Shown piece by piece: positions 44,694-53,759 of a stretch of DNA of 64,000 nt (positions are counted from its first letter, which is position 1; each line of letters starts with the position of its first letter). Made by a program: the position numbers and the translations under genes. The notes under the pieces are model-generated. The model was not told the origin of the DNA, did not search any database, and was given only the letters and a program-made list of their open reading frames with translations. The stretch covers positions 327,632 to 391,631 of the forward strand of contig NZ_KB891102.1 in the NCBI RefSeq assembly GCF_000373365.1, written 5' to 3'. The DNA is from Parafrankia discariae (lineage in GTDB: Bacteria; Actinomycetota; Actinomycetes; Frankiales; Frankiaceae).

Positions 44694-45566
44694 GCCCCCG
44701 CGAGCCTGGGTCACCACGGCCCTGAGCCCCCGCGATCCCGAGCCACCGCGATCCCGAATCACCCCGGTCCGGGTCGCCCGCCCGCCGGGGTCACCCGTCC
44801 GGCGGCGACGAACCACCTCACTTCCACCCCCGAGGGGACGTCGGCCCCGCACCGCGCACAGCCGGCCGCACGCGACACGCCGGGGGGAATGCGCGGAGAA
44901 CCGCCCTACCCGTGGCACCGTCAGACCGGTCGGAATAGGCGGCAACAATCCGCGATGTCCCGCGTTCAGCCACCTGACCGACCGGCCGACGGCGGCTGGA
45001 CGGCGCGCTGACGCGGCCCGCGGGGGGCTGGGCCGTGGTCAGGTTCACGCCATACCCGCCCGCAGGCTGACACCACGCGAACGACGCTGACACCACGTGA
45101 ACGACGCAGCTACCACGCGAACGACGCAGCCGTGCCCGGGGAGTGATACGCGAGTGGACCAGGTCCTGGTGAGCGCCGACGATCACATCCGCTACTGCGC
45201 GGGACGCGCGCGACAGCGACAGTTCGAGCAACCGCCGGGCGCGGACCGCCCCGGCACCGACCGGCCGCCGGCCGCGACCGTCACCGCGCGCCACGGCGTC
45301 GGCCGACCCGGTTCCAGGGCCGTGGCGTGAGCCTGCACAGTCCCGCACCGCGGCCGGGCCTGCCGACGGACCCGTTCGTCCCGGCCGGCCGGCCGGTGGC
45401 GGCGCTCGGCGGGACACGCCCGGCGCCGGCGCAGCCGCCCGAGCAGGCCGCGCCGGCGCGGCTGGCCCCGCTGACCCGAACCGCCCGTTCCCACCCGGAG
45501 GGCGCTAAGCGGCACGCTCCGACGTCCAGCCAGCGCGACCACGGTGCACGCCCTAACGTTGCCGCC
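44694..45566. other. 873-bp gene-poor region with a triplicated 20-bp element
   Basis: No open frame here looks coding: the candidates on either strand are Arg/Pro/Gly-rich GC artefacts. The only clear structure is the three-copy 20-bp repeat at 45066-45125. Imperfect copies of GCGATCCCGA/CACCGCGATCCCGAATCACC occur at 44727-44765. Confidence 0.55.
45066..45125. repeat. Three tandem 20-bp repeats (iteron-like)
   Basis: Units at 45066, 45086 and 45106 share GCTGACACCACGCGAACGAC with one to four differences. The core ACCACG(C/T)GAACGAC is present in all three at exact 20-bp spacing, about two helical turns. Confidence 0.85.
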
Positions 45567-46232
45567 ATGGGGGGCACGCGGGCACCGAGCGACGCTCCGG
45601 CGCTCTTCGTGGCCGCCACCGAGGCGTTGCGGGCGGCGCTGGAGGAGCTGCGGCCGGACGTCGCCGTCCGCGAGATCCCCGCGCCCGCCCGGATCGCGCC
45701 CTACGCGTTCGCGCTCGCCGGGGGCCTCACCGGGGACGACGAGGCGGCGTCCGGCCGGTTCGTGCTGTTGTTCGACCCCGACGGGCAGGACGCCTGGGAG
45801 GGAACCACCCGGGTGGTCTGCTACGCCCGCGCCTCGGTGGACCCGGAGGTCGCCGACGACCCGCTGCTGCCCGGGGTCGCCTGGTCATGGCTGCGGGAGT
45901 CGTTGCAGTCGCACGGCGCCGAGGTCGGCGCCCTCGGCGGCACGGTCACCACCACCTCGTCCCGGCGCTTCGGGGTGCTCGCCACCGACGGCGACAACTT
46001 CGACGTCGAGCTGCGGTGCTCCTGGTCACCCCGCTGGGCCGGTTCGGCGGGGGAACCCGAGGGCACCGCGGTGCCGGAGACGTCGTCGCCCGGCGGGACC
46101 GACGGCGCGCCGCTCTGGGACCCGGCGGACGCCGCCGCGCACCTGCACTCCTTCGCCGACCTGCTGGCCGCGATGGCGGGGCTGCCGCCGCGCCTCTCCG
46201 GGGTCGTCCCGCTACCTGCCCGCCGCGCCTGA
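45567..46232 (+). CDS. DUF3000 family protein
   Basis: A 221-residue actinobacterial protein of unknown function. Family features: FVAATEALRAALEELRPDVAVREIPAPARIAPYAFAL, VLLFDPDGQDAWEGTTRVVCYARA, DPLLPGVAWSWLRESLQSHGAEV and WDPADAAAHLHSFADLLAAMAGLPP. No ribosome-binding site, but TAACGT ends seven bases before ATG 45567, so a leaderless mRNA is likely. In related genomes the gene commonly precedes the RNase D-like gene, as here. Confidence 0.88.
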   Translation: MGGTRAPSDAPALFVAATEALRAALEELRPDVAVREIPAPARIAPYAFALAGGLTGDDEAASGRFVLLFDPDGQDAWEGTTRVVCYARASVDPEVADDPLLPGVAWSWLRESLQSHGAEVGALGGTVTTTSSRRFGVLATDGDNFDVELRCSWSPRWAGSAGEPEGTAVPETSSPGGTDGAPLWDPADAAAHLHSFADLLAAMAGLPPRLSGVVPLPARRA

Positions 46233-46397
46233 GCGGACGGGCACCTCCCGGTCCGAACACTGCGCGCCGGGAATGCCAACGGAACGCATCCACAACGACT
46301 ACCTTGGAGCCACCCTCGAACACGAAGCGTATAAATAGTGCGATTGCTCGGTCGACTGGGCTGCCAGGCCGGTCATTCACACGTACCATCGCCGATC

Positions 46398-47825
46398 GTG
46401 ACGTCGACGGTTCCTGACTCAACGCACCAGGTCAGTGGGGGTGCGGCGGTCGATGCTGCCGCCGCTGCCGAAGAGTCGGCAACCGTACCCATCCCGCTGC
46501 TGGAACCGGCCGGCGGCGTCCCGCCCGTCCTCGACGACCCGCAGGACCTCGCCCGCGCCGCCGAACGGCTCGCCGCCGGCACCGGCCCGGTCGCCTTCGA
46601 CGCCGAGCGTGCCTCCGGTTACCGCTACAGCCAGCGCGCCTACCTCGTCCAGATCCGGCGCGCCGGCGCGGGCACCCTGCTCATCGACCCGATCGCCCTG
46701 CCCGACCTGAGCGCCGTGCAGGACGCCGTCGGCGAGGTCGAATGGGTGCTGCACGCCGCCAGCCAGGACCTGCCGTGCCTGGCCGAGCTGGGCCTGCGCC
46801 CGAAGACGCTGTTCGACACCGAGCTCGCCGGCCGGCTGCTGGGCTACGAGCGGGTCGGGCTGGGCGCCATGGTCGAGCGGGTGCTCGGCTTCGGCCTGGA
46901 GAAGGGGCACTCCGCCGCCGACTGGTCCACCCGCCCGCTGCCCGAGCCGTGGCTGCGCTACGCCGCCCTCGACGTGGAGCTGCTGGTGGAGCTGCGCGAC
47001 CAGCTCGAGAGCGAGCTGGTCGCGCAGCACAAGATGGCGTTCGCCCGGCAGGAGTTCGGCGCGATCGCCGCCGCCCCGCCGCGGGAGCCGCGGGCCGAGC
47101 CGTGGCGGCGCACCAGCGGGATCCACCGCGCGCGCAGCCGCCGCCAGCTCGCCGCCGTCCGGTCGATGTGGCAGGCCCGTGACCGGGTGGCCCGGGCCCG
47201 CGACATCGCGCCGGGCCGGGTGCTGCCCGACAGCGCGATCATGGACGCGGTACTGAAGGCCCCCGAGGACGCCGCCGCGCTGACCCGGCTGCCGATCTTC
47301 TCCGGGCCGAAGCTGCGGCGCTCGGCGACCACCTGGATGGACGCCCTGCGCGCCGCCGCCGAGATGCCCGAGAGCCAGCTCCCGAGCACCGCGGGCCCCG
47401 GTGGGGACGGGCTCCCCCCGCAGAACCGCTGGGCGGAGCGTGACCCCGTGGCGGCGGCGCGGCTGGCCCGCGTGCGCGCGGCGCTGAACGCGATCGCCGA
47501 GGAGCAGGGCATGCCGGTGGAGAACCTGCTGGAGCCGGCGCTCGCCCGCCGGGTCACCTGGACTCCCCCGGCCACCCGGGACATCGCGACGGTGACCGCC
47601 GCGCTGACCACGGGCGGCGCCCGTTCCTGGCAGGTCGAACTGACGGCGGCCGCGGTGGCCACGGCGCTGGAGGACCCGCCCGCGGGCACCGCCGAAGCCT
47701 CCAGAGCCGGCGACGCGCCCAGAGCCGGCGACGCGCCCAAAGCCACCGGCGGCGGAGCCGCGCGGGCGAGAACGCGACGGTCCGGCGGCCGGCCGCCGGT
47801 CGGTGGGGAACCCGCCGCGTCCTGA
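46398..47825 (+). CDS. RNase D-like 3'-5' exonuclease with HRDC domain
   Basis: A 475-residue DEDD exonuclease acting on structured RNA ends. ExoI: GPVAFDAERASGYRYSQRAYLVQI (DxE). ExoII: WVLHAASQDLPCL (D). ExoIII: WLRYAALDVELLVEL (YxxxD). An HRDC-type helical region follows (about 230-300) and a second one near 370-430. The C-terminal tail is Ala/Gly-rich with a duplicated RAGDAP(R/K) motif. GTG 46398 has TACCAT eight bases upstream and no ribosome-binding site. An in-frame ATG at 46338 is an alternative. Confidence 0.9.
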   Translation: MTSTVPDSTHQVSGGAAVDAAAAAEESATVPIPLLEPAGGVPPVLDDPQDLARAAERLAAGTGPVAFDAERASGYRYSQRAYLVQIRRAGAGTLLIDPIALPDLSAVQDAVGEVEWVLHAASQDLPCLAELGLRPKTLFDTELAGRLLGYERVGLGAMVERVLGFGLEKGHSAADWSTRPLPEPWLRYAALDVELLVELRDQLESELVAQHKMAFARQEFGAIAAAPPREPRAEPWRRTSGIHRARSRRQLAAVRSMWQARDRVARARDIAPGRVLPDSAIMDAVLKAPEDAAALTRLPIFSGPKLRRSATTWMDALRAAAEMPESQLPSTAGPGGDGLPPQNRWAERDPVAAARLARVRAALNAIAEEQGMPVENLLEPALARRVTWTPPATRDIATVTAALTTGGARSWQVELTAAAVATALEDPPAGTAEASRAGDAPRAGDAPKATGGGAARARTRRSGGRPPVGGEPAAS

Positions 47826-47872
47826 CGGGCAGGGGCTCCGGCCACACGCGCGGTACGTACCGACCCTTACCT

Positions 47873-47884
47873 ACCCATGGGTAA
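47873..47884. promoter_or_regulatory. Palindrome TACCCATGGGTA upstream of fadA
   Basis: A perfect 12-bp palindrome within TTACCTACCCATGGGTAACT, 118 bp upstream of fadA. A TAGGCT box at 47895-47900 could be the -10 element. The position suits a TetR-type fatty-acid regulator site, but this is inference. Confidence 0.5.
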
Positions 47885-48001
47885 CTCCTGCCGTAGGCTG
47901 TTCCCGTCGCGGTCCGGCGCCACCGCGGGCAGCCGGCCCGACACCGTCTGCCGCGGGCCACGCACGTGCCGCCCACGGGTGAGGCGTCAAGGAGGCCGGT
48001 G

Positions 48002-49219
48002 GTGTTCGTCAGCGCGCAGGGTTCGATCCGTGACGTGGTGTTCGTCGACGGTGTACGCACTCCCTTCGGCAAGGCCAAGGGCGTCTACGCCGAGACCCGG
48101 GCCGACGACCTGGTGGTCCGGGTCATCCGTGAGTTGATGCGGCGCAATCCCGGGCTGCCGCCGGAGCGGGTCGACGAGGTCGCGATCGCGGCGACCACCC
48201 AGATCGGCGACCAGGGCCTGACCATCGGCCGGGTCGCCGGCATCCTGGCCGGGCTGCCCGAGTCGGTGCCCGGCTACGCCATCGACCGGATGTGCGCGGG
48301 CGCGGTGACGGCGGTGACCACCACCGCGTCCGCGATCGCCGTCGGGGCCTACGACGTGGCCATCGCCGGCGGCGTCGAGCACATGGGCCGCCATCCGATG
48401 GGCGAGGGCGTGGACCCGAACCCGAGGTTCGTCTCCGAGCGCCTCGTCGACCCCTCCGCGCTGGTCATGGGCATGACCGCGGAGAACGTGCACGACCGCT
48501 ACCCGGGGATCACCCGCGCGCGGGCGGACGCCTACGCCGCCGCGTCGCAGGCCAAGGCCGCCAAGGCCTACGCGGACGGGAGGATCCAGCCCGACCTCGT
48601 CCCCGTCGCCGCCCGGCACGTCGAGAGCGGCTGGGAGCTGGTCACCGCGGACGAGCCGCCCCGACCCGGCACCACCGTCGAGAGCCTCGCCGGGCTGCGG
48701 ACACCGTTCCGGCCGCACGGACGGGTCACCGCGGGCAACGCCGCCGGCATCAACGACGGCGCCACCGGCTGCGTGCTCGCCGCGGCGGACGTCGCCGCCG
48801 AGCTCGGCCTGACCCGGAAGATGTCGCTGGTCGGGTTCGGGTTCGCCGGGGTGGCCCCCGAGGTCATGGGGGTCGGCCCGATCCCGTCCACGGAGAAGGC
48901 GCTGGCCCGCACCGGCCTGGGCATCGACGACATCGGCCTGTTCGAGCTGAACGAGGCGTTCGCCGTGCAGGTGATCGCCTTCCTGGAGCACTTCGGCCTC
49001 GCCGACGACGACCCGCGGGTCAACGCCTACGGCGGCGCGATCGCGTACGGCCACCCGCTCGCCTCCAGCGGGGTGCGACTGATGACCCAGCTGGCCCGCC
49101 AGTTCGAGGAGCATCCCGAGGTCCGCTACGGGATGACCGCGATGTGCGTGGGCTTCGGCATGGGCGCGACGACGATCTGGGAGAACCCGCACTTCGGCCG
49201 GACGGGAGACGGAGCATGA
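48002..49219 (+). CDS. fadA: Acetyl-CoA acyltransferase (thiolase) FadA
   Basis: The enzyme splits 3-ketoacyl-CoA into acetyl-CoA and a shortened acyl-CoA at the end of each beta-oxidation round. The 405-residue thiolase has the nucleophile C98 (DRMCAGAVTAV), H351 (AYGHPLASSG) and the acid/base C382 (AMCVGFGMG). GTG 48002 has GGAGG at a 6-base spacing, slightly better than GTG 47999. Its stop overlaps the fadB start (ATGA). The partner gene fixes the catabolic role. Confidence 0.94.
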   Translation: MFVSAQGSIRDVVFVDGVRTPFGKAKGVYAETRADDLVVRVIRELMRRNPGLPPERVDEVAIAATTQIGDQGLTIGRVAGILAGLPESVPGYAIDRMCAGAVTAVTTTASAIAVGAYDVAIAGGVEHMGRHPMGEGVDPNPRFVSERLVDPSALVMGMTAENVHDRYPGITRARADAYAAASQAKAAKAYADGRIQPDLVPVAARHVESGWELVTADEPPRPGTTVESLAGLRTPFRPHGRVTAGNAAGINDGATGCVLAAADVAAELGLTRKMSLVGFGFAGVAPEVMGVGPIPSTEKALARTGLGIDDIGLFELNEAFAVQVIAFLEHFGLADDDPRVNAYGGAIAYGHPLASSGVRLMTQLARQFEEHPEVRYGMTAMCVGFGMGATTIWENPHFGRTGDGA

Positions 49220-51396
49220 GCAGCGCCGCGATGACCCTGGACCATCCCGACGAGGTCGTCACGCAGGCCCACGTCCGGTACGCGCGACTGCCCGGCGTGA
49301 GCGGCCCGGTCGCGCTCATCACCCTGGACAACGGCCACGACCACACCCGCCCGAGCACCTTCGGCCCGGGCGGGCTGCGCTCGCTGCTCGCCGCCGTCGA
49401 GGAGATCGAGGCCCACGACCCGCCGGTGGCGGCGGTGGCGGTGACCGGCAAGCCGTTCATCTTCTGCGCCGGCGCGGATCTCTCCTACCGGTCGTCGCTG
49501 ACCGACCCGGCCGAGGTCCGGCCGAAGCTCACCGCCCTGGGCGAGCTCGGGCACGCCGCGCTGCGCCGGGTCGGCGAGGGCAGGCTGGGCGACCGGCGGG
49601 TCCCGACCTTCGCGCTGGTCAACGGTGCCGCGATGGGCGGCGGCCTGGAGCTGGCGCTGCACTGCGACTACCGGGCGATCTCCGCGGGGGCCGCGCCGAT
49701 CGCGCTGCCAGAGGTGTTCCTCGGCCTGGTGCCGGCCTGGGGCGGCACCCAGCTGCTGCCGAACCTCGTCGGCGCCGAGAACGCGGTCACGATCATGATC
49801 GACAACGCGCTCAGCCAGAACCGGACGCTGCGCGGCCCCCAGGCGTTCAAGCTCGGCCTCGGTGACGTCCTGCTGGACTCCGCGGACTTCCTGGAGGAGG
49901 CGCTGCGCTGGGTCGGCCAGGTCCTGCGCGGCGAGGTCGACGACCCGGCCAAGGGCCGCCGCCCCGTCGAGCGGGGTGCCGCCTGGGCCGCGGCGCTGGA
50001 GCGCGGGCGCGTCCTGGCCGACGCCCGGCTGCACGGCGCCGCCCCGGCCGCCTACCGCGCGCTCGAACTGATGGCGCTGGCCGAGACGGCGGACGCCGAC
50101 ACCGGGTACGCCGCCGAGACCGCGGCGCTGGCCGATCTGGGGTCCGGCGAGGAGCTCGTCGCCGGGCTCTACGCCTTCGACCTGGTGAACCGGCGCGCCA
50201 AGCGACCGGTCGGCGGGCCGGACCGCTCGCTGGCCCGGGCGGTGACCAAGGTCGGCGTGGTCGGCGCGGGGCTGATGGCCAGCCAGCTCGGGCTGCTGTT
50301 CGCCCAGCGGCTGGAGGTGCCGGTCGTCCTCACCGACCTCGACCAGGCGCGCCTCGACGCGGGAGTCGCGCACGTCCACAGCGAGATCGACAACCTGCTG
50401 CTGCGCGGGCGGATCTCCCCTGACCGCGCGAACCGGCTCAAAGCCTCCGTGACCGGCTCACTGACCAAGGACGCGTTCGCCGACGCCGACCTGATCATCG
50501 AGGCCGTCTTCGAGGACATGGCGGTCAAGAAGGCGGTGCTCGCCGAGCTCGAGTCCGTGGTGAAGCCGGAGACGCTGCTGCTCACCAACACCTCGGCCCT
50601 CTCGGTCGCCGAGATGGCCGCCGACCTGACCCACCCGGAGCGGGTCGCCGGGCTGCACTTCTTCAACCCGGTGGCGGTGCTGCCGCTGGTCGAGGTCGTG
50701 CGCACCCCGCGGACCGACGACGCCACGATCGCGACCACGCTGCAGGTCGCCAGGCAGCTGAAGAAGAACGCGGTGCTGGTCGCGGACGCGCCGGCCTTCG
50801 TGGTGAACCGCCTGCTCACCCGGTTCATGGGCGAGGTGCTCGCGGCGACCGAGACCGGCACCCCGATCGAGCGGGCCGACGGCGCGCTCGACCCGCTCGG
50901 CCTGCCGATGTCGCCGCTGGTCCTGCTCTCGCTGGTCGGCCCGCCGGTCGCGCTGCACGTGGCCCGGACCCTGCACGAGGCCATGCCGGACCGGTTCCGC
51001 GCGCCGGACGGCCTGGCGCGGGTCGTGGCCGCCGGCAAGGGCAGCTTCTACACGGCCGGACCGGGCGGCGAGCAGATCGTCGACCCGGAGGTCGCCGAGC
51101 TCGTCCGGGGCGAGCACGTCCGGAGCGAGCACGGCGCGGCGGCCACCGGTGCCGGCACGCCGATGACGCCCGAGCAGGTCCGCGAGGCGGCGCTCTCGGC
51201 GCTGGCCCAGGAGATCAGGCTGCTGTTGGACGAGGGTGTCGTCGCCGAGGCGGCGGACGTCGACCTCTGCATGATCCTCGGCGCCGGCTGGCCGTTCCAC
51301 CTCGGCGGCATCACGCCCTACCTGGACCGCACCGGCATCAGCGAACGCGTCACCGGTCGCCGCTTCGGGCCGCCGGGCGTCGCCACCGTCGCCTGA
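49216..51396 (+). CDS. fadB: Fatty acid oxidation multifunctional enzyme FadB (enoyl-CoA hydratase / 3-hydroxyacyl-CoA dehydrogenase)
   Basis: A 726-residue fusion catalysing the two middle steps of beta-oxidation. The N-terminal hydratase domain (about 1-330) shows FIFCAGADLSYRSS (oxyanion hole) and NGAAMGGGLELALHCDYRAIS. The NAD domain begins KVGVVGAGLMASQLG, with Ala instead of the third Gly of GxGxxG, and continues NTSALSVAEMA and GLHFFNPVAVLPLVEVV. The C-terminal dehydrogenase domain includes PAFVVNRLLTRFMGE. It is coupled to fadA by an ATGA overlap and followed by a very strong hairpin. Confidence 0.94.
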   Translation: MSSAAMTLDHPDEVVTQAHVRYARLPGVSGPVALITLDNGHDHTRPSTFGPGGLRSLLAAVEEIEAHDPPVAAVAVTGKPFIFCAGADLSYRSSLTDPAEVRPKLTALGELGHAALRRVGEGRLGDRRVPTFALVNGAAMGGGLELALHCDYRAISAGAAPIALPEVFLGLVPAWGGTQLLPNLVGAENAVTIMIDNALSQNRTLRGPQAFKLGLGDVLLDSADFLEEALRWVGQVLRGEVDDPAKGRRPVERGAAWAAALERGRVLADARLHGAAPAAYRALELMALAETADADTGYAAETAALADLGSGEELVAGLYAFDLVNRRAKRPVGGPDRSLARAVTKVGVVGAGLMASQLGLLFAQRLEVPVVLTDLDQARLDAGVAHVHSEIDNLLLRGRISPDRANRLKASVTGSLTKDAFADADLIIEAVFEDMAVKKAVLAELESVVKPETLLLTNTSALSVAEMAADLTHPERVAGLHFFNPVAVLPLVEVVRTPRTDDATIATTLQVARQLKKNAVLVADAPAFVVNRLLTRFMGEVLAATETGTPIERADGALDPLGLPMSPLVLLSLVGPPVALHVARTLHEAMPDRFRAPDGLARVVAAGKGSFYTAGPGGEQIVDPEVAELVRGEHVRSEHGAAATGAGTPMTPEQVREAALSALAQEIRLLLDEGVVAEAADVDLCMILGAGWPFHLGGITPYLDRTGISERVTGRRFGPPGVATVA

Positions 51397-51398
51397 AC

Positions 51399-51454
51399 GG
51401 CCGGGCGTTCCGGGCGGGCGACCCGTGACCGTCGCCCGCCCGGAACGCCCGGCC
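51399..51454 (+). terminator. Terminator of fadAB: 24-bp perfect inverted repeat
   Basis: The 24-base arm at 51399-51422 (starting GGCCGGGCGTTCC) is followed by 8 bases and its exact reverse complement at 51431-51454. It begins two bases past the fadB stop. There is no T-run, as is common for actinobacterial hairpin terminators. Confidence 0.8.
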
Positions 51455-51497
51455 GGGCCGACATCCGGATCCGTCACGCCCCAGGTCGGCGCTCCCC

Positions 51498-51527
51498 TTG
51501 ACTTGGTTATTGAGTGACCACTACCTT
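51498..51527 (+). promoter_or_regulatory. tetR promoter overlapped by its operator
   Basis: TTGACT (51498-51503) and TACCTT (51522-51527) are 18 bp apart, and the ATG at 51534 follows six bases later, so the mRNA is probably leaderless. The operator TTGAGTGACCACTACCTT (51510-51527) covers the spacer and -10 box; its reverse complement recurs before the MFS gene at 52216-52233 with 16 of 18 bases identical. This implies autorepression. Confidence 0.75.
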
Positions 51528-51533
51528 GACGTC

Positions 51534-52082
51534 ATGGCCCCAAAGACGACCGGCGGCACCGGCACCCGGATGAGCGCGGAGCAACGACGCGCGGTGGTGC
51601 TCACGGCGGCCGTCGAGGAGTTCGCGCTGGGCGGCCTGACCGGCACGTCCACCGAGGCGATCGCCGCCCGCGCCGGCATCTCCCAGCCCTATCTGTTCCG
51701 GCTCTTCCCCACCAAGAAGGAGCTGTTCCTGGCGGCCGTCCGGGCCACCTTCACCCTGACCCGCGAACGCTTCGAGACCGCGGCGGGTGACCTGGTCGGC
51801 GCCGACGCGCTGACGGCGATCGGGTCCGCCTACGACGAGCTGCTCACCGACCGCACCTACCTGCTCATGCAGATGCAGAGCTACGCCTCCTGCGGCGACC
51901 CGGACATCCAGGAGGTCACCCGGCAGGGCTTCCGGGACCTGTGGCAGACCGTCGAACGCGTCAGCGGCTGCGACGACGAGGAACTGCGCGCGTTCTTCGG
52001 GCACGGCATGCTGCTCAACGTCGTGGCCGCGATGAGCCTGCAGGAGATCGGCGACCGCTGGGCCCGGGAGATCTGCAACTAG
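51534..52082 (+). CDS. TetR-family transcriptional repressor
   Basis: A 182-residue TetR regulator. The helix-turn-helix is at about 28-62 (GTSTEAIAARAGISQPYLFRLFPTKKELF, in two parts), and the C-terminal ligand domain (about 70-180) contains LLMQMQSYASCGDPDIQEV. ATG 51534 is supported by the promoter position; an upstream frame extension would lie inside the operator. It faces the same way as the MFS exporter gene 167 bp downstream, and both promoters carry the same operator, so the regulator very probably controls the exporter in response to its substrate. Confidence 0.92.
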   Translation: MAPKTTGGTGTRMSAEQRRAVVLTAAVEEFALGGLTGTSTEAIAARAGISQPYLFRLFPTKKELFLAAVRATFTLTRERFETAAGDLVGADALTAIGSAYDELLTDRTYLLMQMQSYASCGDPDIQEVTRQGFRDLWQTVERVSGCDDEELRAFFGHGMLLNVVAAMSLQEIGDRWAREICN

Positions 52083-52192
52083 CCGGCCTGGGCGACCCGC
52101 CCCGGCCGGTCCGGATCCGCGCCCCACCTCTTCGCGCCCGTTCCGCCCCGCACCCGTTCCATCCGCTCGCGGCCTCGTCCGCGACCACAACC

Positions 52193-52233
52193 TAGTGATC
52201 AATCACTACCCAATGAAGGTAGTGAGCACTCAA
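52193..52233 (+). promoter_or_regulatory. Operator sites upstream of the MFS exporter
   Basis: The perfect palindrome TAGTGAT-CA-ATCACTA (52193-52208) is followed by AAGGTAGTGAGCACTCAA (52216-52233), the near-copy of the tetR promoter site. Half-sites TAGTGA and CACTCA are common to all. The second site ends six bases before the GGAGG ribosome-binding site. Confidence 0.72.
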
Positions 52234-52249
52234 GACCTTGGAGGAGCCC

Positions 52250-53714
52250 GTGACCGGCAAGCGATCCGCCACTGTCTGGACGTTCGTCGTGACGTCCATA
52301 ACGGCGTTCATGGTGGCCCTGGACAACCTGGTGGTCACCACCGCACTCCCCCAGATCCGCAACGACCTCGGGGCGGGCCTGGAGGGCCTGGAATGGGTGG
52401 TGAACGCCTACACGCTGCCGTTCGCGGTGCTGCTGCTGACCGGCGCCGCGCTCGGCGACCGGCTCGGGCGGCGGGCCGTGTTCGCCACCGGGCTCGGGCT
52501 GTTCACCCTGGGCAGCCTCGGCGCGGCGCTCGCGCCGTCCATCGAGGCGCTCATCGCCGCCCGGGCCATGCAGGGCGTCGGCGCGGCGCTGGTCCTGCCG
52601 CTGAGCCTGACGTTGCTGTCAGCGGCGGTCCCACCCGAGCGCCGGGGCGCCGCGCTCGGCGTGTGGGGGGCGATGTCCGGGCTCGCCGTGGCCGTCGGGC
52701 CGCTGGTCGGCGGCGCGATCACCGAGGGGGCGAGCTGGCAGTGGATCTTCTGGCTGAACGTGCCGATCGGCCTGGTGACGCTCCCGCTCGCGCTGCGCAG
52801 GCTCACCGAGTCCCGCGGGCTGGCCGGCCGGCTGGACCTGCCGGGTGTCGCGATCATCTCCGCCGGCCTGCTCGGCGTCACGCTCGGGCTGGTCCGCGGT
52901 GAGAGCCACGGGTGGACCAGCCCGGCCGTCCTGACGTCGCTGCTGGCCGGCGCGGCCGGGGTCGGCGCCTTCATCGGCTGGGAGCGGCGGGTGGCCCGCC
53001 GCGGCGGGAGCCCCATGCTGCCGCTGGCCCTGTTCCGCCGCCGCGGGTTCGCCGCGGTGAACGCGGTGTCGCTGCTGTTCTCGGTCGGGATGTTCGGTTC
53101 CATCTTCCTGCTGGCGCAGGCCCTGCAGAACGTCTTCGACTACTCGCCCCTCGAGGCCGGCATCCGCACGCTGCCCTGGACGGCGATGCCGCTGCTGATC
53201 GCCCCGATCGCCGGACCGCTCTCGGACCGGATCGGCGGGCGCCCCCCCGCTCGCGGCGGGGGGGGGCGGGCCCCCGCTGATCGTGGCCGGGATGGCGATC
53301 GAGGCCCTGAGCCTGGCCTGGCTCGCGACGATCCTGGACACCGGAGCCGACTACGCCGGACTCATCGCGCCGTTCGTCCTGGCCGGGGTGGGCATGGCGC
53401 TGTTCTTCGTCCCGGTCGCGTCGGTGGCCCTCGGTTCGGTCCCGACGGAGCAGGAGGGCCTCGCCTCCGGTACGAACAACGCGATGCGCGAGCTCGGTGG
53501 CGTCCTGGGCGTCGCGGTGCTGGCGTCGGTGTTCGCCGCGAACGGCGGCTACGGGAGCCCGGCGGCGTTCGTGGACGGCACCCGGCCCGCGCTGTGGGTG
53601 GGGGCGGCCGTCCTGCTGACCGCCGCGGCGGTGGCCACGCTGCTGCCGTCACCCGCGAGGACGGCGGCGCCCGTCCAGGCCCGGCCCGCGGTCAGCCGGC
53701 CGTCGTCCGTCTGA
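52250..53714 (+). CDS. DHA2-family MFS efflux transporter, interrupted by a +1 frameshift
   Basis: A drug/proton antiporter of the EmrB/QacA type with about 14 membrane helices. The first frame runs from GTG 52250 (GGAGG at a 5-base spacing): TALPQIRNDLGAGLEGLEWVVNAYTLPFA, GDRLGRRAVFATGL (motif A) and ARAMQGVGAALVLPLSL (motif C-like). It breaks at about 53242-53248, a run of seven C after SDRIGGR. The rest (PLIVAGMAIEALSLAWLATI ... TNNAMRELGGVLGVAVLASVF) continues in the next frame to the stop at 53712. Removing one C restores 487 residues in one frame. It may be a sequencing error, a phase-variable tract or a true mutation. Unrepaired, the first frame reads on into the next locus. Confidence 0.85.
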
Positions 53715-53721
53715 GGCGGGG

Positions 53722-53759
53722 CCGGGTACGGATCACCGAACATGGTGATCCGTACCCGG
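53722..53759 (+). terminator. Hairpin terminator after the MFS gene
   Basis: CCGGGTACGGATCACC (53722-53737), loop GAACAT and the exact complement (53744-53759) give a 16-bp stem seven bases past the stop. No T-run follows. Confidence 0.75.

Noticed and set aside
45097-45330. 77-codon plus-strand frame in the gene-poor stretch
   Set aside because: It starts inside the 20-bp repeats, has no ribosome-binding site and becomes Arg/Pro-rich; the evidence is too weak to call a gene.
52619-53341. Minus-strand frames antisense to the MFS gene
   Set aside because: Composition and codon phase match shadow frames; the plus-strand frame encodes clear MFS motifs.
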